Below are positions 1-5,988 of a stretch of 7,162 bases of DNA, one piece after another; within the stretch, counting starts at the first letter, position 1, and each line of letters starts with the position of its first letter. Below the pieces are notes generated by a model that made no database searches, was not told where the DNA came from, and saw nothing but the letters and a program-made list of their open reading frames with translations. The translations under genes and the position numbers were made by a program. Where the stretch lies: NCBI GenBank assembly GCA_036377675.1, contig DASUXY010000053.1, forward strand, positions 1 through 7,162, read 5' to 3'. The DNA is from DASUXY01 sp036377675 (GTDB lineage: Bacteria; Bacillota; Bacilli; Bacillales; Amphibacillaceae).

Positions 1-761
1 TTGATACTCATGTACATTTAAATGCGAAGCAATTTAAGGATGATCGAGAAGAGGTGATTCAACGAGCTTTTCGTAATGGTGTTCAATATATGGTCGTCGT
101 TGGATTTAATCAAGAAACGATTCCCCTAGCGATTGAAATTGCTGAAAAATATGAAACGATTTATGCTGCGGTCGGTTGGCATCCTGTCGATGCGATTGAC
201 ATGACGGATGATGATCTAACTTGGATTGAGGAGTTATCTGCACATTCAAAAGTAGTAGCCATCGGTGAAATGGGGCTTGATTACCATTGGGATCATTCAC
301 CTCAAGACGTTCAAAAAGAGGTTTTTCGTAAACAAATCCGTTTAGCAAAAAAGGTTCAGATGCCGATCATCGTTCATAATCGTGAAGCGACAGAAGACAT
401 TATTGAAATTTTACGAGAAGAAGGTGCAGAAGATGTCGGTGGGATTATGCATTGCTACAATGATTCTGTGCGATATGTAGAAGCGTGCTTGGATATGGAC
501 TTTTATATTTCATTAGGCGGAACGGTAACGTTTAAGAATGCTCCGCTTCCGCAAGAAGTAGCAGCACACGTCCCTCTTGACCGTCTATTAATTGAAACAG
601 ATGCACCTTATTTAGCACCACACCCTAATCGTGGTAAACGAAATGAACCAGCTTATGTCCAATTAGTTGCCCAAAAAATTGCTGATATTCGTAATATTTC
701 TTTTGAACAAGTGAGCGAAATAACAACAAATAATGCGTTTAAATTATTTCGCTTAAAGTAA
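1..761 (+). CDS. tatD: TatD-family metal-dependent hydrolase/DNase (YabD), 5' partial
   Basis: The reading frame is open from the first base: codons start at position 3 and read DTHVHLNA, the N-terminal metal-binding HxH motif of the TatD family, so the real start lies just outside the window. The GTG at 54 is internal, because starting there would remove the HxH. Other expected metal ligands are present: Glu in GEMGLDYH (codon 267), His in VHNRE (375), His in MHCYND (450) and Asp in ETDAPY (600). The visible 252 residues plus about three missing ones match the roughly 255 residues of B. subtilis YabD. Family members are TIM-barrel cytoplasmic hydrolases; several have metal-dependent DNase or 3'-5' exonuclease activity, but the physiological substrate here is inferred only by family. 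In B. subtilis this gene lies just before yabE, as here. The family call is firm, the substrate is not. Confidence 0.95.
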   Translation, partial: DTHVHLNAKQFKDDREEVIQRAFRNGVQYMVVVGFNQETIPLAIEIAEKYETIYAAVGWHPVDAIDMTDDDLTWIEELSAHSKVVAIGEMGLDYHWDHSPQDVQKEVFRKQIRLAKKVQMPIIVHNREATEDIIEILREEGAEDVGGIMHCYNDSVRYVEACLDMDFYISLGGTVTFKNAPLPQEVAAHVPLDRLLIETDAPYLAPHPNRGKRNEPAYVQLVAQKIADIRNISFEQVSEITTNNAFKLFRLK

Positions 762-785
762 AATCATTTATAGAAAAGGTAAATA

Positions 786-802
786 CTTACTTTAAAAGTA
801 AG
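786..802. repeat. Short perfect inverted repeat downstream of tatD
   Basis: CTTACTTT and its exact complement AAAGTAAG flank a single A. The repeat is 24 bases after the tatD stop and just before the tatD terminator. It is too tight to form a normal hairpin loop and has no T-tract. It may be a protein-binding palindrome or a chance feature of A+T-rich DNA. Confidence 0.35.
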
Positions 803-818
803 GAATTACAAACAGGAT

Positions 819-846
819 AGGATTGGTTATTTAACCAATCCTTTTT
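819..846 (+). terminator. Rho-independent terminator after tatD
   Basis: GGATTGGTT (820-828) pairs with AACCAATCC (833-841) around a four-base loop, and the complementarity extends one more base pair outward. A run of five T (842-846) and further T-rich sequence follow. It ends the tatD transcript and separates it from the yabE promoter region. Confidence 0.85.
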
Positions 847-932
847 GTTGTTTAAATATTCAGTCATAAGGAAAACAATCATATCAATGGTTAGGTCAGT
901 TTATGTAGATGGTAAAAACGGTTCATTAAATT

Positions 933-960
933 TGTAATGGAATTGTAAAGTAAATGTAAT
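933..960 (+). promoter_or_regulatory. Three in-phase WalR (YycF)-type half-sites upstream of yabE
   Basis: TGTAAT (933-938), TGTAAA (944-949) and TGTAAT (955-960) are separated by exactly five bases each. The known WalR box is two TGTWAH hexamers with a five-base spacer, so this is two overlapping perfect boxes at an 11-base period. The last half-site ends 10 bases before the yabE -35 element, a place suited to activation. WalR controls autolysin genes in B. subtilis, including yocH, which encodes another 3D-domain protein. Binding here is inferred from the motif only. Confidence 0.7.
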
Positions 961-970
961 CGTAATAGCT

Positions 971-999
971 TTGACATTGCATAAGACTGTTTATATAAT
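971..999 (+). promoter_or_regulatory. Consensus sigma-A promoter of yabE
   Basis: TTGACA (971-976) and TATAAT (994-999) are both perfect hexamers with the ideal 17-base spacer. Transcription should start near 1006, giving a leader of only about 20 bases that carries the AAGGAGG ribosome binding site at 1011-1017. Confidence 0.9.
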
Positions 1000-1025
1000 C
1001 AAACACGATTAAGGAGGCAATATGC

Positions 1026-2375
1026 ATGCGATTATTTTCAAAGCAATTTCCGGCCTTAAAATCAAATGTAGTCATTTCAACTGTCGGTGTGTTAGCACTG
1101 ATGATATTTTCTGGTATTGTTCTATTTGAATCGACAAAGGCGGAAGTACTCGTTGTCGATAACGGCGAGAAACAAGAAGTGAAGACACATGCAAAAACAG
1201 TTGATGAATTGCTAGATGAGGTGGGAATTGCTGTAGGAGAGCATGATGCATTATCGCATAGTGCTGATGCTACCATTGAGGATGGTATGCAAATCGACTA
1301 TAAAGCAGCAAAACAAGTGATCGTAACGGTTGACGATCATGGAAATGAATATTATACAACGCTTGATACAGTTGATGAGTTTTTAGCTGAACATAATCTT
1401 TCGTTCTCTAAACATGATGAAGTGTCTTTTTCTGAAGATGATAAAATTGAGGACGGAATGCATTTGGAGGTTACGAAAGCCTTTCAAGTTAAAATCAATG
1501 ATGGTGGAAAGGAGAAGAAATATTGGGCTAACGGTGGAACCGTCCAGCAACTATTAGAAGAAAACGATATTACATACGAGAAGGACAGCGATGATCGAAT
1601 TAAACCATCCCTCACTGACACCGTTGATGAGGATACTAAAATTACGATTACCCGAGTGACAAAGGATACGGAAACAGAAGAAGAAACACTTGCTTTTGAG
1701 ACGGAAGAAATAGAAGACAGTTCCTTAGAAAAAGGGGAAACAAGAGTTATTTCCGAAGGTCAAGATGGAAAAGTTAAGAAGACGTACGAAATTACGAAAG
1801 AGAACGGTGAAAAGTTAAAACGTGATCTGATCGAAACGAAAACGTTACAAGATAAAAAGAATCGCGTCATTGCAGTTGGTACAAAAGAAACAGAACGTAA
1901 ACCGACACGAATACAAACGTCAACTCCGAAAGAGGAACCAAAAGTTTCGACTGTAGCTCAAAAAACGTCTGCAGAGAACGATGAGCAACCGAAACAAAAA
2001 ATTAAACAGATCAACAATCAATCAAGTGAGAAGAAAAGTGAACAATCAGCCGAAGCTCAAACAGAACGTAAACCACAGTCGAATGGAAAAGAACTGACAG
2101 TGACTGCTAGTGCGTATACCGCATCATGTAATGGCTGTTCTGGCTTGACATCGACTGGAATAGATTTATCAAAAAAACCGAATAAAAAAGTGATAGCAGT
2201 CGACCCAAGTGTGATTCCACTAGGCTCAAAAGTCTGGGTGGAAGGTTATGGTACTGCAATTGCCGCTGACACTGGGGGAAACATTATCGGAAAACGAATC
2301 GATCTCCATCTCCCATCTAAACAATCAGCGAAGGCATATGGAGTACAAGAAGTAAAAATTAAAATTTTGGACTAA
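1026..2375 (+). CDS. yabE: YabE: DUF348/G5/3D-domain cell-wall protein
   Basis: The 449-residue protein is close in length to B. subtilis YabE (about 437). Residues 15-34 form one hydrophobic segment after a basic N-terminus, an uncleaved anchor or signal peptide. Three DUF348 repeats follow (about 41-82, 96-140 and 151-195), then a G5 domain (about 209-287), a polar Lys/Glu/Gln-rich linker (288-353) and a C-terminal 3D domain (357-449). The three aspartates that name the domain are D393 (VDPS), D415 (AADTGG) and D426 (RIDLHL). This Rpf/Sps-like family is thought to cleave or remodel peptidoglycan, and the 3D fold resembles lytic transglycosylases; activity here is inferred. ATG 1026 is chosen because AAGGAGG lies 8 bases upstream; ATG 1022 is out of frame. 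The gene has its own promoter, WalR-type sites and terminator. In B. subtilis a sigma-X/sigma-M antisense RNA controls yabE, but I saw no convincing equivalent here. Confidence 0.93.
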   Translation: MRLFSKQFPALKSNVVISTVGVLALMIFSGIVLFESTKAEVLVVDNGEKQEVKTHAKTVDELLDEVGIAVGEHDALSHSADATIEDGMQIDYKAAKQVIVTVDDHGNEYYTTLDTVDEFLAEHNLSFSKHDEVSFSEDDKIEDGMHLEVTKAFQVKINDGGKEKKYWANGGTVQQLLEENDITYEKDSDDRIKPSLTDTVDEDTKITITRVTKDTETEEETLAFETEEIEDSSLEKGETRVISEGQDGKVKKTYEITKENGEKLKRDLIETKTLQDKKNRVIAVGTKETERKPTRIQTSTPKEEPKVSTVAQKTSAENDEQPKQKIKQINNQSSEKKSEQSAEAQTERKPQSNGKELTVTASAYTASCNGCSGLTSTGIDLSKKPNKKVIAVDPSVIPLGSKVWVEGYGTAIAADTGGNIIGKRIDLHLPSKQSAKAYGVQEVKIKILD

Positions 2376-2399
2376 TTTTACACGTATATCGGACTAATT
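2369..2399. repeat. Nine-base direct repeat at the yabE 3' end
   Basis: GGACTAATT occurs at 2369-2377, overlapping the yabE stop, and again at 2391-2399. The 22-base period is close to two helical turns. It may be chance or a trace of local duplication; no function is assigned. Confidence 0.3.
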
Positions 2400-2420
2400 A
2401 TTATAATATATTTATAAACA

Positions 2421-2461
2421 GATGCTCTTACCATGATAAAATGGTGAGAGCATCACTTTTT
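2421..2461 (+). terminator. Strong rho-independent terminator after yabE
   Basis: A 14-pair stem is formed by 2421-2434 and 2441-2454, starting GATGCTC and ending GAGCATC, with one G-U pair and a six-base loop. T5 at 2457-2461 follows after a two-base gap. It isolates yabE from rnmV-ksgA. Confidence 0.93.
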
Positions 2462-2554
2462 AATCTACTTTAAACGGCTCACCCCTAACCTTGAAGACAT
2501 ATTGGTAGGACTAAAATTGTTTTTACTTTACCGTTTAGAAATGAGGAAATAAAC

Positions 2555-3124
2555 TTGAAGGTAAAAGAAGTCATCGTTGTTGAAGGAAAAGATGATACAG
2601 TTAAAGTTAAACAAGCAGTGGATGCTGATACGATTGAAACGAATGGATCAGCGATTGACGAAAAAACGATTGAACAAATCCAACATGCCCAGAATAAGCG
2701 TGGAGTTATCATTTTTACAGACCCAGATTATCCTGGTGAACGGATTCGGCATATCATCGATCAAGCAGTCCCGGGATGTAAGCATGCTTTTTTAACAACA
2801 GAACAAGCAAGAGCTAAACATTCACATAAAAAGAGTTTAGGTATTGAACATGCATCACTCGCCTCCATTCAACAAGCACTTGCCGCTGTCTATGAAGTAG
2901 CCGAAGTTGAAACGAGTGATATTTGTAGACAAGATCTCATGAATTACGGTCTCATCGGAAGTGCTCAAGCAAAAGAGAGAAGGAAACGCCTAGGGGAGCT
3001 TTTGCAAATTGGTCAGACGAATGGAAAACAATTGTTAAAACGTTTAAATATGTTTCAAATTACGAAAGCTGAAATGGAAGATGCATTGCTTCGTATACAA
3101 CAGGAGGAAACAAATGACCGGTAA
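2555..3124 (+). CDS. rnmV: Ribonuclease M5 (5S rRNA maturation)
   Basis: RNase M5 cuts the 5S rRNA precursor on both sides to give mature 5S rRNA, in the cytoplasm and with ribosomal protein L18 as cofactor in B. subtilis. The 189-residue product matches the family length (about 186) and is clearly similar along its whole length. The N-terminal Toprim domain shows the catalytic glutamate E10 in VVEGKDD and the metal-binding DxD at D56/D58 in TDPDYPG; GSAID and GIEHAS are also family-typical. The C-terminal half (about 130-189) is the M5-specific region. The start is a TTG at 2555, supported by GAGG at 2543-2546 and by the family N-terminus MKVKEVIVVEG. No convincing promoter was found between the yabE terminator and this gene; TTGAAG (2491) with TAAAAT (2512) has a poor 15-base spacer. 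The gene overlaps ksgA by 11 bases. Confidence 0.96.
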   Translation: MKVKEVIVVEGKDDTVKVKQAVDADTIETNGSAIDEKTIEQIQHAQNKRGVIIFTDPDYPGERIRHIIDQAVPGCKHAFLTTEQARAKHSHKKSLGIEHASLASIQQALAAVYEVAEVETSDICRQDLMNYGLIGSAQAKERRKRLGELLQIGQTNGKQLLKRLNMFQITKAEMEDALLRIQQEETNDR

Positions 3125-4001
3125 CAAATATATTGCTACTCCAACTCGAACACGACACATTTTAAATAAATATCATTTTACATTTAAAAAAAGCCTTGGC
3201 CAAAACTTTTTAGTTGACGTCAATATTTTACAAAATATGATAAAACATGCTGAAATTGATCATACAAAAGGAGTGATTGAAATTGGCCCAGGAATTGGAG
3301 CTTTAACTGAACAACTAGCGCTTCATGCGGATCGAGTTGTTGCCTTCGAGATCGACAATCGATTATTACCAATTTTAGAGGAACAACTCGACAATTATTC
3401 TAATGTCCACATCCTTCACCAAGATATTTTAAAGGCAGATGTTCAAGCGATTATTAAAGATTTCTTTCATCCAGAACAATCGATTCATATTGTTGCTAAT
3501 TTGCCATATTATATAACAACACCCATTCTTACGAAATTACTCCGTGATCAATTGCCTGTTGAAAATTTTACCGTCATGATTCAAAAAGAAGTTGCTGAGC
3601 GAATGGCAGCCCAACCGAATAGTAAACGTTATGGATCGCTAACCATTGCTATTCAATATTATACAAACGCTGAAATTGTAATGAATGTCCCAAGAAGTGT
3701 GTTTATACCTCAACCAAATGTTGATTCCAGCATTTTAAAACTGACGAAAAGGAATAGCCCCCCCGTTCATGTGGAAGATGAACGTTATTTTTTTTCGTTT
3801 GTCCAAGCTTGTTTTGCCCAGCGTAGGAAAACATTGCGAAATAATTTAACTCGTTTTTTTAAACAAACATATGATAAGCAAACCGTCGCAAACATGATCC
3901 AATCTTCGGGAATAGACGGTTCAAGGCGAGCGGAATCATTGAACTTAGAGGAGTTTGCAGTTTTAGCGAATGAATTTTATCGATTTGAGCACGACGGATA
4001 A
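3114..4001 (+). CDS. ksgA: 16S rRNA (A1518/A1519) N6,N6-dimethyltransferase KsgA/RsmA
   Basis: KsgA uses S-adenosylmethionine to dimethylate two adjacent adenosines in helix 45 of 16S rRNA during 30S assembly. The 295-residue protein (B. subtilis 292) carries KKSLGQNFL (25-33), the SAM-binding glycine loop IEIGPGIGALTE (55-66), acidic E79 in AFEIDNRL, D104 in HQDIL, and catalytic NLPY (129-132), followed by a C-terminal helical domain with QRRKTLRNNL (236-245). ATG 3114 is chosen because AGGAGG (3102-3107) lies six bases upstream and the family N-terminus aligns there; an in-frame ATG at 3081 would add 11 unsupported residues. The start lies inside rnmV, whose stop is at 3122-3124, so the two rRNA-processing genes are probably co-transcribed and translationally coupled. 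A run of seven C at 3758-3764 is intact in frame. No clear terminator follows. Confidence 0.97.
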   Translation: MTGNKYIATPTRTRHILNKYHFTFKKSLGQNFLVDVNILQNMIKHAEIDHTKGVIEIGPGIGALTEQLALHADRVVAFEIDNRLLPILEEQLDNYSNVHILHQDILKADVQAIIKDFFHPEQSIHIVANLPYYITTPILTKLLRDQLPVENFTVMIQKEVAERMAAQPNSKRYGSLTIAIQYYTNAEIVMNVPRSVFIPQPNVDSSILKLTKRNSPPVHVEDERYFFSFVQACFAQRRKTLRNNLTRFFKQTYDKQTVANMIQSSGIDGSRRAESLNLEEFAVLANEFYRFEHDG

Positions 4002-4070
4002 CATTTTAAACGATTCGATTTGTTAGTCAACAAAGATAACATCCTTCACTCGTCTATTTCATGTTATAAG

Positions 4071-4099
4071 AACATTTAGGCCTCCTTTGACATAGTCTA
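4071..4099 (+). promoter_or_regulatory. Sigma-K-type promoter of yabG
   Basis: AACA at 4071-4074 fits the -35 mACm, followed by exactly 16 bases, and CATAGTCTA at 4091-4099 fits the -10 CATAnnnTA at every fixed base. yabG is a known sigma-K (late mother-cell) gene in B. subtilis. The overlapping TTGACA at 4087 has no suitably spaced sigma-A -10. Confidence 0.82.
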
Positions 4100-4142
4100 T
4101 GGTGTAGATAGCTTAGACTGAATAGCTGTGAGGTGTGAGTGT

Positions 4143-5012
4143 ATGGATTTTGTAGTAGGCGACATCGTTACCCGGTTGTCCTATGGAAATGATATCGTCT
4201 TTCGGATTGCTTCGTTATCACGTGAAGAGGCTATTTTACATGGGGAAGATATTCGCTTAGTTGCTGATGCACCTGTCGATGACTTAGTTCGTATAAAAGA
4301 GCGCGAACTAGAAAAAAGGCGCAAAAAAAGCAAAGACCGAGAAGAATTTTCTTATCGATTATTTCGACAAGATTACCAATTAATGAAGGAAAAACGTAAT
4401 TATCAATCGACAGATGGTTATGAGCATGTTGATTTTTTCCAACTACCTGCTCGAGTTCTCCATGTCGATGGCGATCAAACCTATTTAAAAAAATGTATTG
4501 AATTGTATAAACGGATTGGATTACAAGTTCACGGAATACACATGAATGAAAAAGAAATGCCTTTTCAGATTGGAGAAATTATTACAAAAATTCAGCCTCA
4601 AATTATTGTTATCACCGGCCATGATTCATTTTCAAAACAAAAAGGTGAGAAGAACGATCTTCGTGCATATCGCCACTCTAAGTATTTTGCTGAAACGGTT
4701 CGAGAAGCAAGGCAAATTGTTTCTGATTTAGATCAACTCGTTATTTTTGCCGGTGCTTGCCAGTCACACTTTGAATCATTAATTCGTGCAGGTGCGAACT
4801 TCGCAAGTTCCCCATCACGAATCAATATCCATGCACTTGATCCGGTTTATATCGTTGCTAAAATTGCCTACACGCCTTTTATGGAAAAAGTAAATGTGTG
4901 GCAAGCGTTGAGTAATACGTTAACGGGTGAAAAAGGCTTAGGGGGAATAGAGACGAAAGGGCTTCTGCGAACGGGAATGCCCTATTTAGAAGAAAGCTCC
5001 TCAGCGAAGTAA
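4143..5012 (+). CDS. yabG: YabG sporulation-specific protease (peptidase U57)
   Basis: YabG is made late in sporulation in the mother cell and processes spore coat and coat-assembly proteins, known substrates including SafA and SpoIVA in B. subtilis. The 289-residue product matches the family length (about 290) with no truncation. The N-terminus MDFVVGDIVTR begins a small barrel-like domain, followed by a charged, probably helical, stretch (about 52-70) and the peptidase region. Family-typical motifs are ITGHDSF (157-163) and FAGACQSHFE (202-211); H160 and C206 are the likely catalytic pair for this cysteine-type family, which is my inference. ATG 4143 is preferred over the in-frame GTG 4128 because GAGGTG (4130-4135) lies seven bases upstream and the family N-terminus starts here. 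The sigma-K-type promoter ahead of it fits the expected timing. Confidence 0.94.
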   Translation: MDFVVGDIVTRLSYGNDIVFRIASLSREEAILHGEDIRLVADAPVDDLVRIKERELEKRRKKSKDREEFSYRLFRQDYQLMKEKRNYQSTDGYEHVDFFQLPARVLHVDGDQTYLKKCIELYKRIGLQVHGIHMNEKEMPFQIGEIITKIQPQIIVITGHDSFSKQKGEKNDLRAYRHSKYFAETVREARQIVSDLDQLVIFAGACQSHFESLIRAGANFASSPSRINIHALDPVYIVAKIAYTPFMEKVNVWQALSNTLTGEKGLGGIETKGLLRTGMPYLEESSSAK

Positions 5013-5027
5013 GTTGTTGCATAAAAC

Positions 5028-5048
5028 GGCAGGGATCAAGCCCCTGCC
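5028..5048. terminator. GC-rich hairpin after yabG, possible weak terminator
   Basis: GGCAGGG (5028-5034) pairs with CCCTGCC (5042-5048) around a seven-base loop, 15 bases after the yabG stop. No T-tract follows on the + strand. On the - strand the stem is followed by GTTTTAT, so it looks more like a leftward terminator, or a transcript-stabilising 3' hairpin for yabG. Confidence 0.45.
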
Positions 5049-5143
5049 ATGTAACATAGGATACTCCCTGTTTGAAGTGGATTCCCATTAAATTTTTGAG
5101 AAATCATACATAGTTTGTTAACAATTAGACATAATACAGATAA

Positions 5144-5158
5144 AGATAAAATTTATCT
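5144..5158. repeat. A+T-rich inverted repeat abutting the veg promoter
   Basis: AGATAAA and TTTATCT flank one A, ending two bases before the -35 element at 5160. The position and A+T richness fit an UP-element-like region or an operator; function is not established. Confidence 0.35.
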
Positions 5159-5159
5159 A

Positions 5160-5189
5160 TTGACATGAAAAATAAATTATTGTTATAAT
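5160..5189 (+). promoter_or_regulatory. veg upstream promoter (P1), sigma-A with extended -10
   Basis: TTGACA (5160-5165) and TATAAT (5184-5189) are both perfect, with an 18-base spacer. TGT directly before the -10 gives the TGn extension. The B. subtilis veg promoter is among the strongest known and this one has every mark of strength. Confidence 0.88.
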
Positions 5190-5200
5190 TGATGTTTCCC

Positions 5201-5229
5201 TTGACTATAAAACAAGCTTATGGTATATT
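5201..5229 (+). promoter_or_regulatory. veg downstream promoter (P2), sigma-A with extended -10
   Basis: TTGACT (5201-5206), a 17-base spacer and TATATT (5224-5229), with TGG before the -10. Transcription would start near 5236, leaving a leader of about 16 bases. P1 and P2 are in tandem, 41 bases apart; tandem veg promoters are also known in B. subtilis. Confidence 0.78.
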
Positions 5230-5251
5230 TAATATAGTGAGGTGGAGTATA

Positions 5252-5503
5252 GTGGCAAAAACATTACTCGAAATTAAGCAAGGTCTTGAAGATCAGATTG
5301 GCAGACGCCTTCGGTTGAAAGCTAACCGTGGCAGAAGGAAAACAATCGAGCGCTCCGGTGTTTTGGCAGAAACGTATCCATCTGTTTTCGTTGTAGAGCT
5401 AGATCAAGACGAAAATGCATTCGAACGTGTTTCTTATAGCTATGCAGATGTATTAACAGAATCGGTAGAGTTAAGTTTCCTCGATGATAAGGAAGTTGTA
5501 TAG
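5252..5503 (+). CDS. veg: Veg protein (DUF1021)
   Basis: The 83-residue product is near identical in pattern to B. subtilis Veg (86 residues): AKTLLEIKQGLE at the N-terminus, then KANRGRRKTIERSG (23-36), ETYPSVFVVELDQDE (39-53) and FERVSYSYADVLTE (56-69). It is a small soluble protein of the DUF1021 family with an SH3-like barrel fold expected. In B. subtilis Veg stimulates biofilm formation by interfering with SinR, and its gene is highly expressed in growing cells. The GTG at 5252 is chosen because GAGGTGGAG (5239-5247) lies just upstream and the family begins MAKTL; an upstream in-frame TTG at 5189 falls inside the P1 promoter. It is monocistronic, with tandem promoters before it and a strong terminator after. 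Confidence 0.95.
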   Translation: MAKTLLEIKQGLEDQIGRRLRLKANRGRRKTIERSGVLAETYPSVFVVELDQDENAFERVSYSYADVLTESVELSFLDDKEVV

Positions 5504-5539
5504 AGCAGTAGGTGAAATTGTTCACTGCTCTTTTTTTTT
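5503..5539 (+). terminator. Rho-independent terminator after veg
   Basis: GAGCAGT (5503-5509) pairs with ACTGCTC (5524-5530), with an inner bulge and GAA/TTC pairs closing a small loop. T9 follows at 5531-5539. The stem begins on the last base of the veg stop codon TAG. Confidence 0.93.
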
Positions 5540-5586
5540 ACATAAATTTCATCCATGATTTAAACCTTTGCTGGATACAACTGTCA

Positions 5587-5616
5587 TGAATGATTATTGT
5601 CTATAAGCTCAAACTA
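5587..5616 (+). promoter_or_regulatory. Sigma-G-like promoter of sspF
   Basis: TGAATG (5587-5592) fits the sigma-G -35, and CAAACTA (5610-5616) matches six of seven positions of the -10 CATWHTA, with a 17-base spacer. The -10 T at position three is replaced by A. sspF is a forespore sigma-G gene in B. subtilis, which supports the call. Confidence 0.6.
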
Positions 5617-5657
5617 AACGTGTCGTAATAATCTTGACAGAAAGGGGATGTTCTTTC

Positions 5658-5840
5658 ATGGCAAGGCGTCGTGGGATTATGTCTGACCAATTGAAAGAAG
5701 AAATTGCAAAGGAGTTAGGATTTTACGACACTGTCGTTAAAGAAGGTTGGGGCGGTATTAAAGCAAGGGATGCAGGGAATATGGTGAAGCGGGCTATTGA
5801 AATAGCTGAAGAAAGTATGAATCAAAAAGGCAAACCTTAA
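5658..5840 (+). CDS. sspF: Small acid-soluble spore protein SspF, alpha/beta-type family
   Basis: The 60-residue product matches B. subtilis SspF (61 residues) almost throughout: MARRRGIMSDQLKEEIAKEL, then GFYDTVVKEGWG (21-32) and ARDAGNMVKRAIEIAEE (36-52). Alpha/beta-type SASPs coat forespore DNA and are degraded by the Gpr protease in germination; SspF is a divergent, minor member. E15-I16 in EEIA corresponds to the usual Gpr cleavage position, which I infer from the family motif. ATG 5658 is preferred over the in-frame TTG 5634 because AAAGGGG (5641-5647) lies 10 bases upstream and the family N-terminus aligns. The stop codon lies in the loop of its own terminator. In B. subtilis ispE follows directly, but not here. 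Confidence 0.95.
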   Translation: MARRRGIMSDQLKEEIAKELGFYDTVVKEGWGGIKARDAGNMVKRAIEIAEESMNQKGKP

Positions 5841-5856
5841 TTGGTTTGCTTTTTTT
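5830..5856 (+). terminator. Rho-independent terminator overlapping the sspF stop
   Basis: GCAAACC (5830-5836) pairs with GGTTTGC (5843-5849) around the loop TTAATT, followed by T7 (5850-5856). The loop contains the sspF stop TAA (5838-5840), so the ribosome would mask the stem until it releases. Confidence 0.9.
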
Positions 5857-5917
5857 CTTGACTTTGAATGTTTTCAAATCGCAATACGTCAGTTTTGCTA
5901 ACATGGAAATAAAAGGG

Positions 5918-5955
5918 ATAACACGTTATAATACATGTTATAGAAATGGCGTTAT
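5918..5955. repeat. GTTAT repeats and palindrome in the sspF-purR gap
   Basis: GTTAT occurs at 5925-5929, 5937-5941 and 5951-5955. The first two lie in a 10-base near-repeat (ACACGTTATA, 5921-5930; ACATGTTATA, 5933-5942; 9 of 10 identical). ATAAC/GTTAT at 5918-5929 forms a 12-base palindrome. The surrounding gap 5857-6026 holds no coding sequence I can support. It could be a regulator-binding cluster or leftover DNA where ispE usually lies. Confidence 0.4.
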
Positions 5956-5975
5956 GATTATTTTTTGAAATATAG

Positions 5976-5988
5976 GCCGTTCGTTTTT
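5976..5988 (-). promoter_or_regulatory. PurBox-like element upstream of purR (tentative)
   Basis: Read on the - strand, this 13-mer contains AAAAACGAAC and matches 9 of 13 positions of the PurBox AWWWCCGAACWWT, including the conserved central CGAAC. A weaker forward match with CCGAGC lies at 6013-6025 (8 of 13), just before the purR -35. The spacing between the two is longer than the 16-17 bases known for B. subtilis PurBox pairs, so autoregulation by PurR is possible but not demonstrated. Confidence 0.3.

Noticed and set aside
1452..1475. Antisense ECF sigma promoter inside yabE (CGTAAC then CGTC on the - strand), as known in B. subtilis
   Set aside because: The spacer is 14 bases instead of the usual 16-17, so it is unlikely to be functional.
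2491..2517. Possible rnmV promoter TTGAAG...TAAAAT
   Set aside because: The spacer is only 15 bases and both hexamers are imperfect; not good enough to list as a feature.
3758..3764. Seven-C run in ksgA as a phase-variation or frameshift site
   Set aside because: The frame is intact, the encoded residues (SPPV) fit, and ksgA is not a phase-variable gene.
4036..4067. ATAACAT/ATGTTAT inverted repeat after ksgA as a terminator
   Set aside because: Only seven A+T-rich pairs, an 18-base loop and no T-tract.
5634..5639. TTGACA before sspF as a sigma-A -35
   Set aside because: A -10 at normal spacing would fall at the sspF start codon and no such hexamer is present.
5903..5968. 21-codon ORF starting ATG 5903 in the sspF-purR gap
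   Set aside because: No ribosome binding site, no recognisable sequence, and it runs through the GTTAT repeats; most likely chance.
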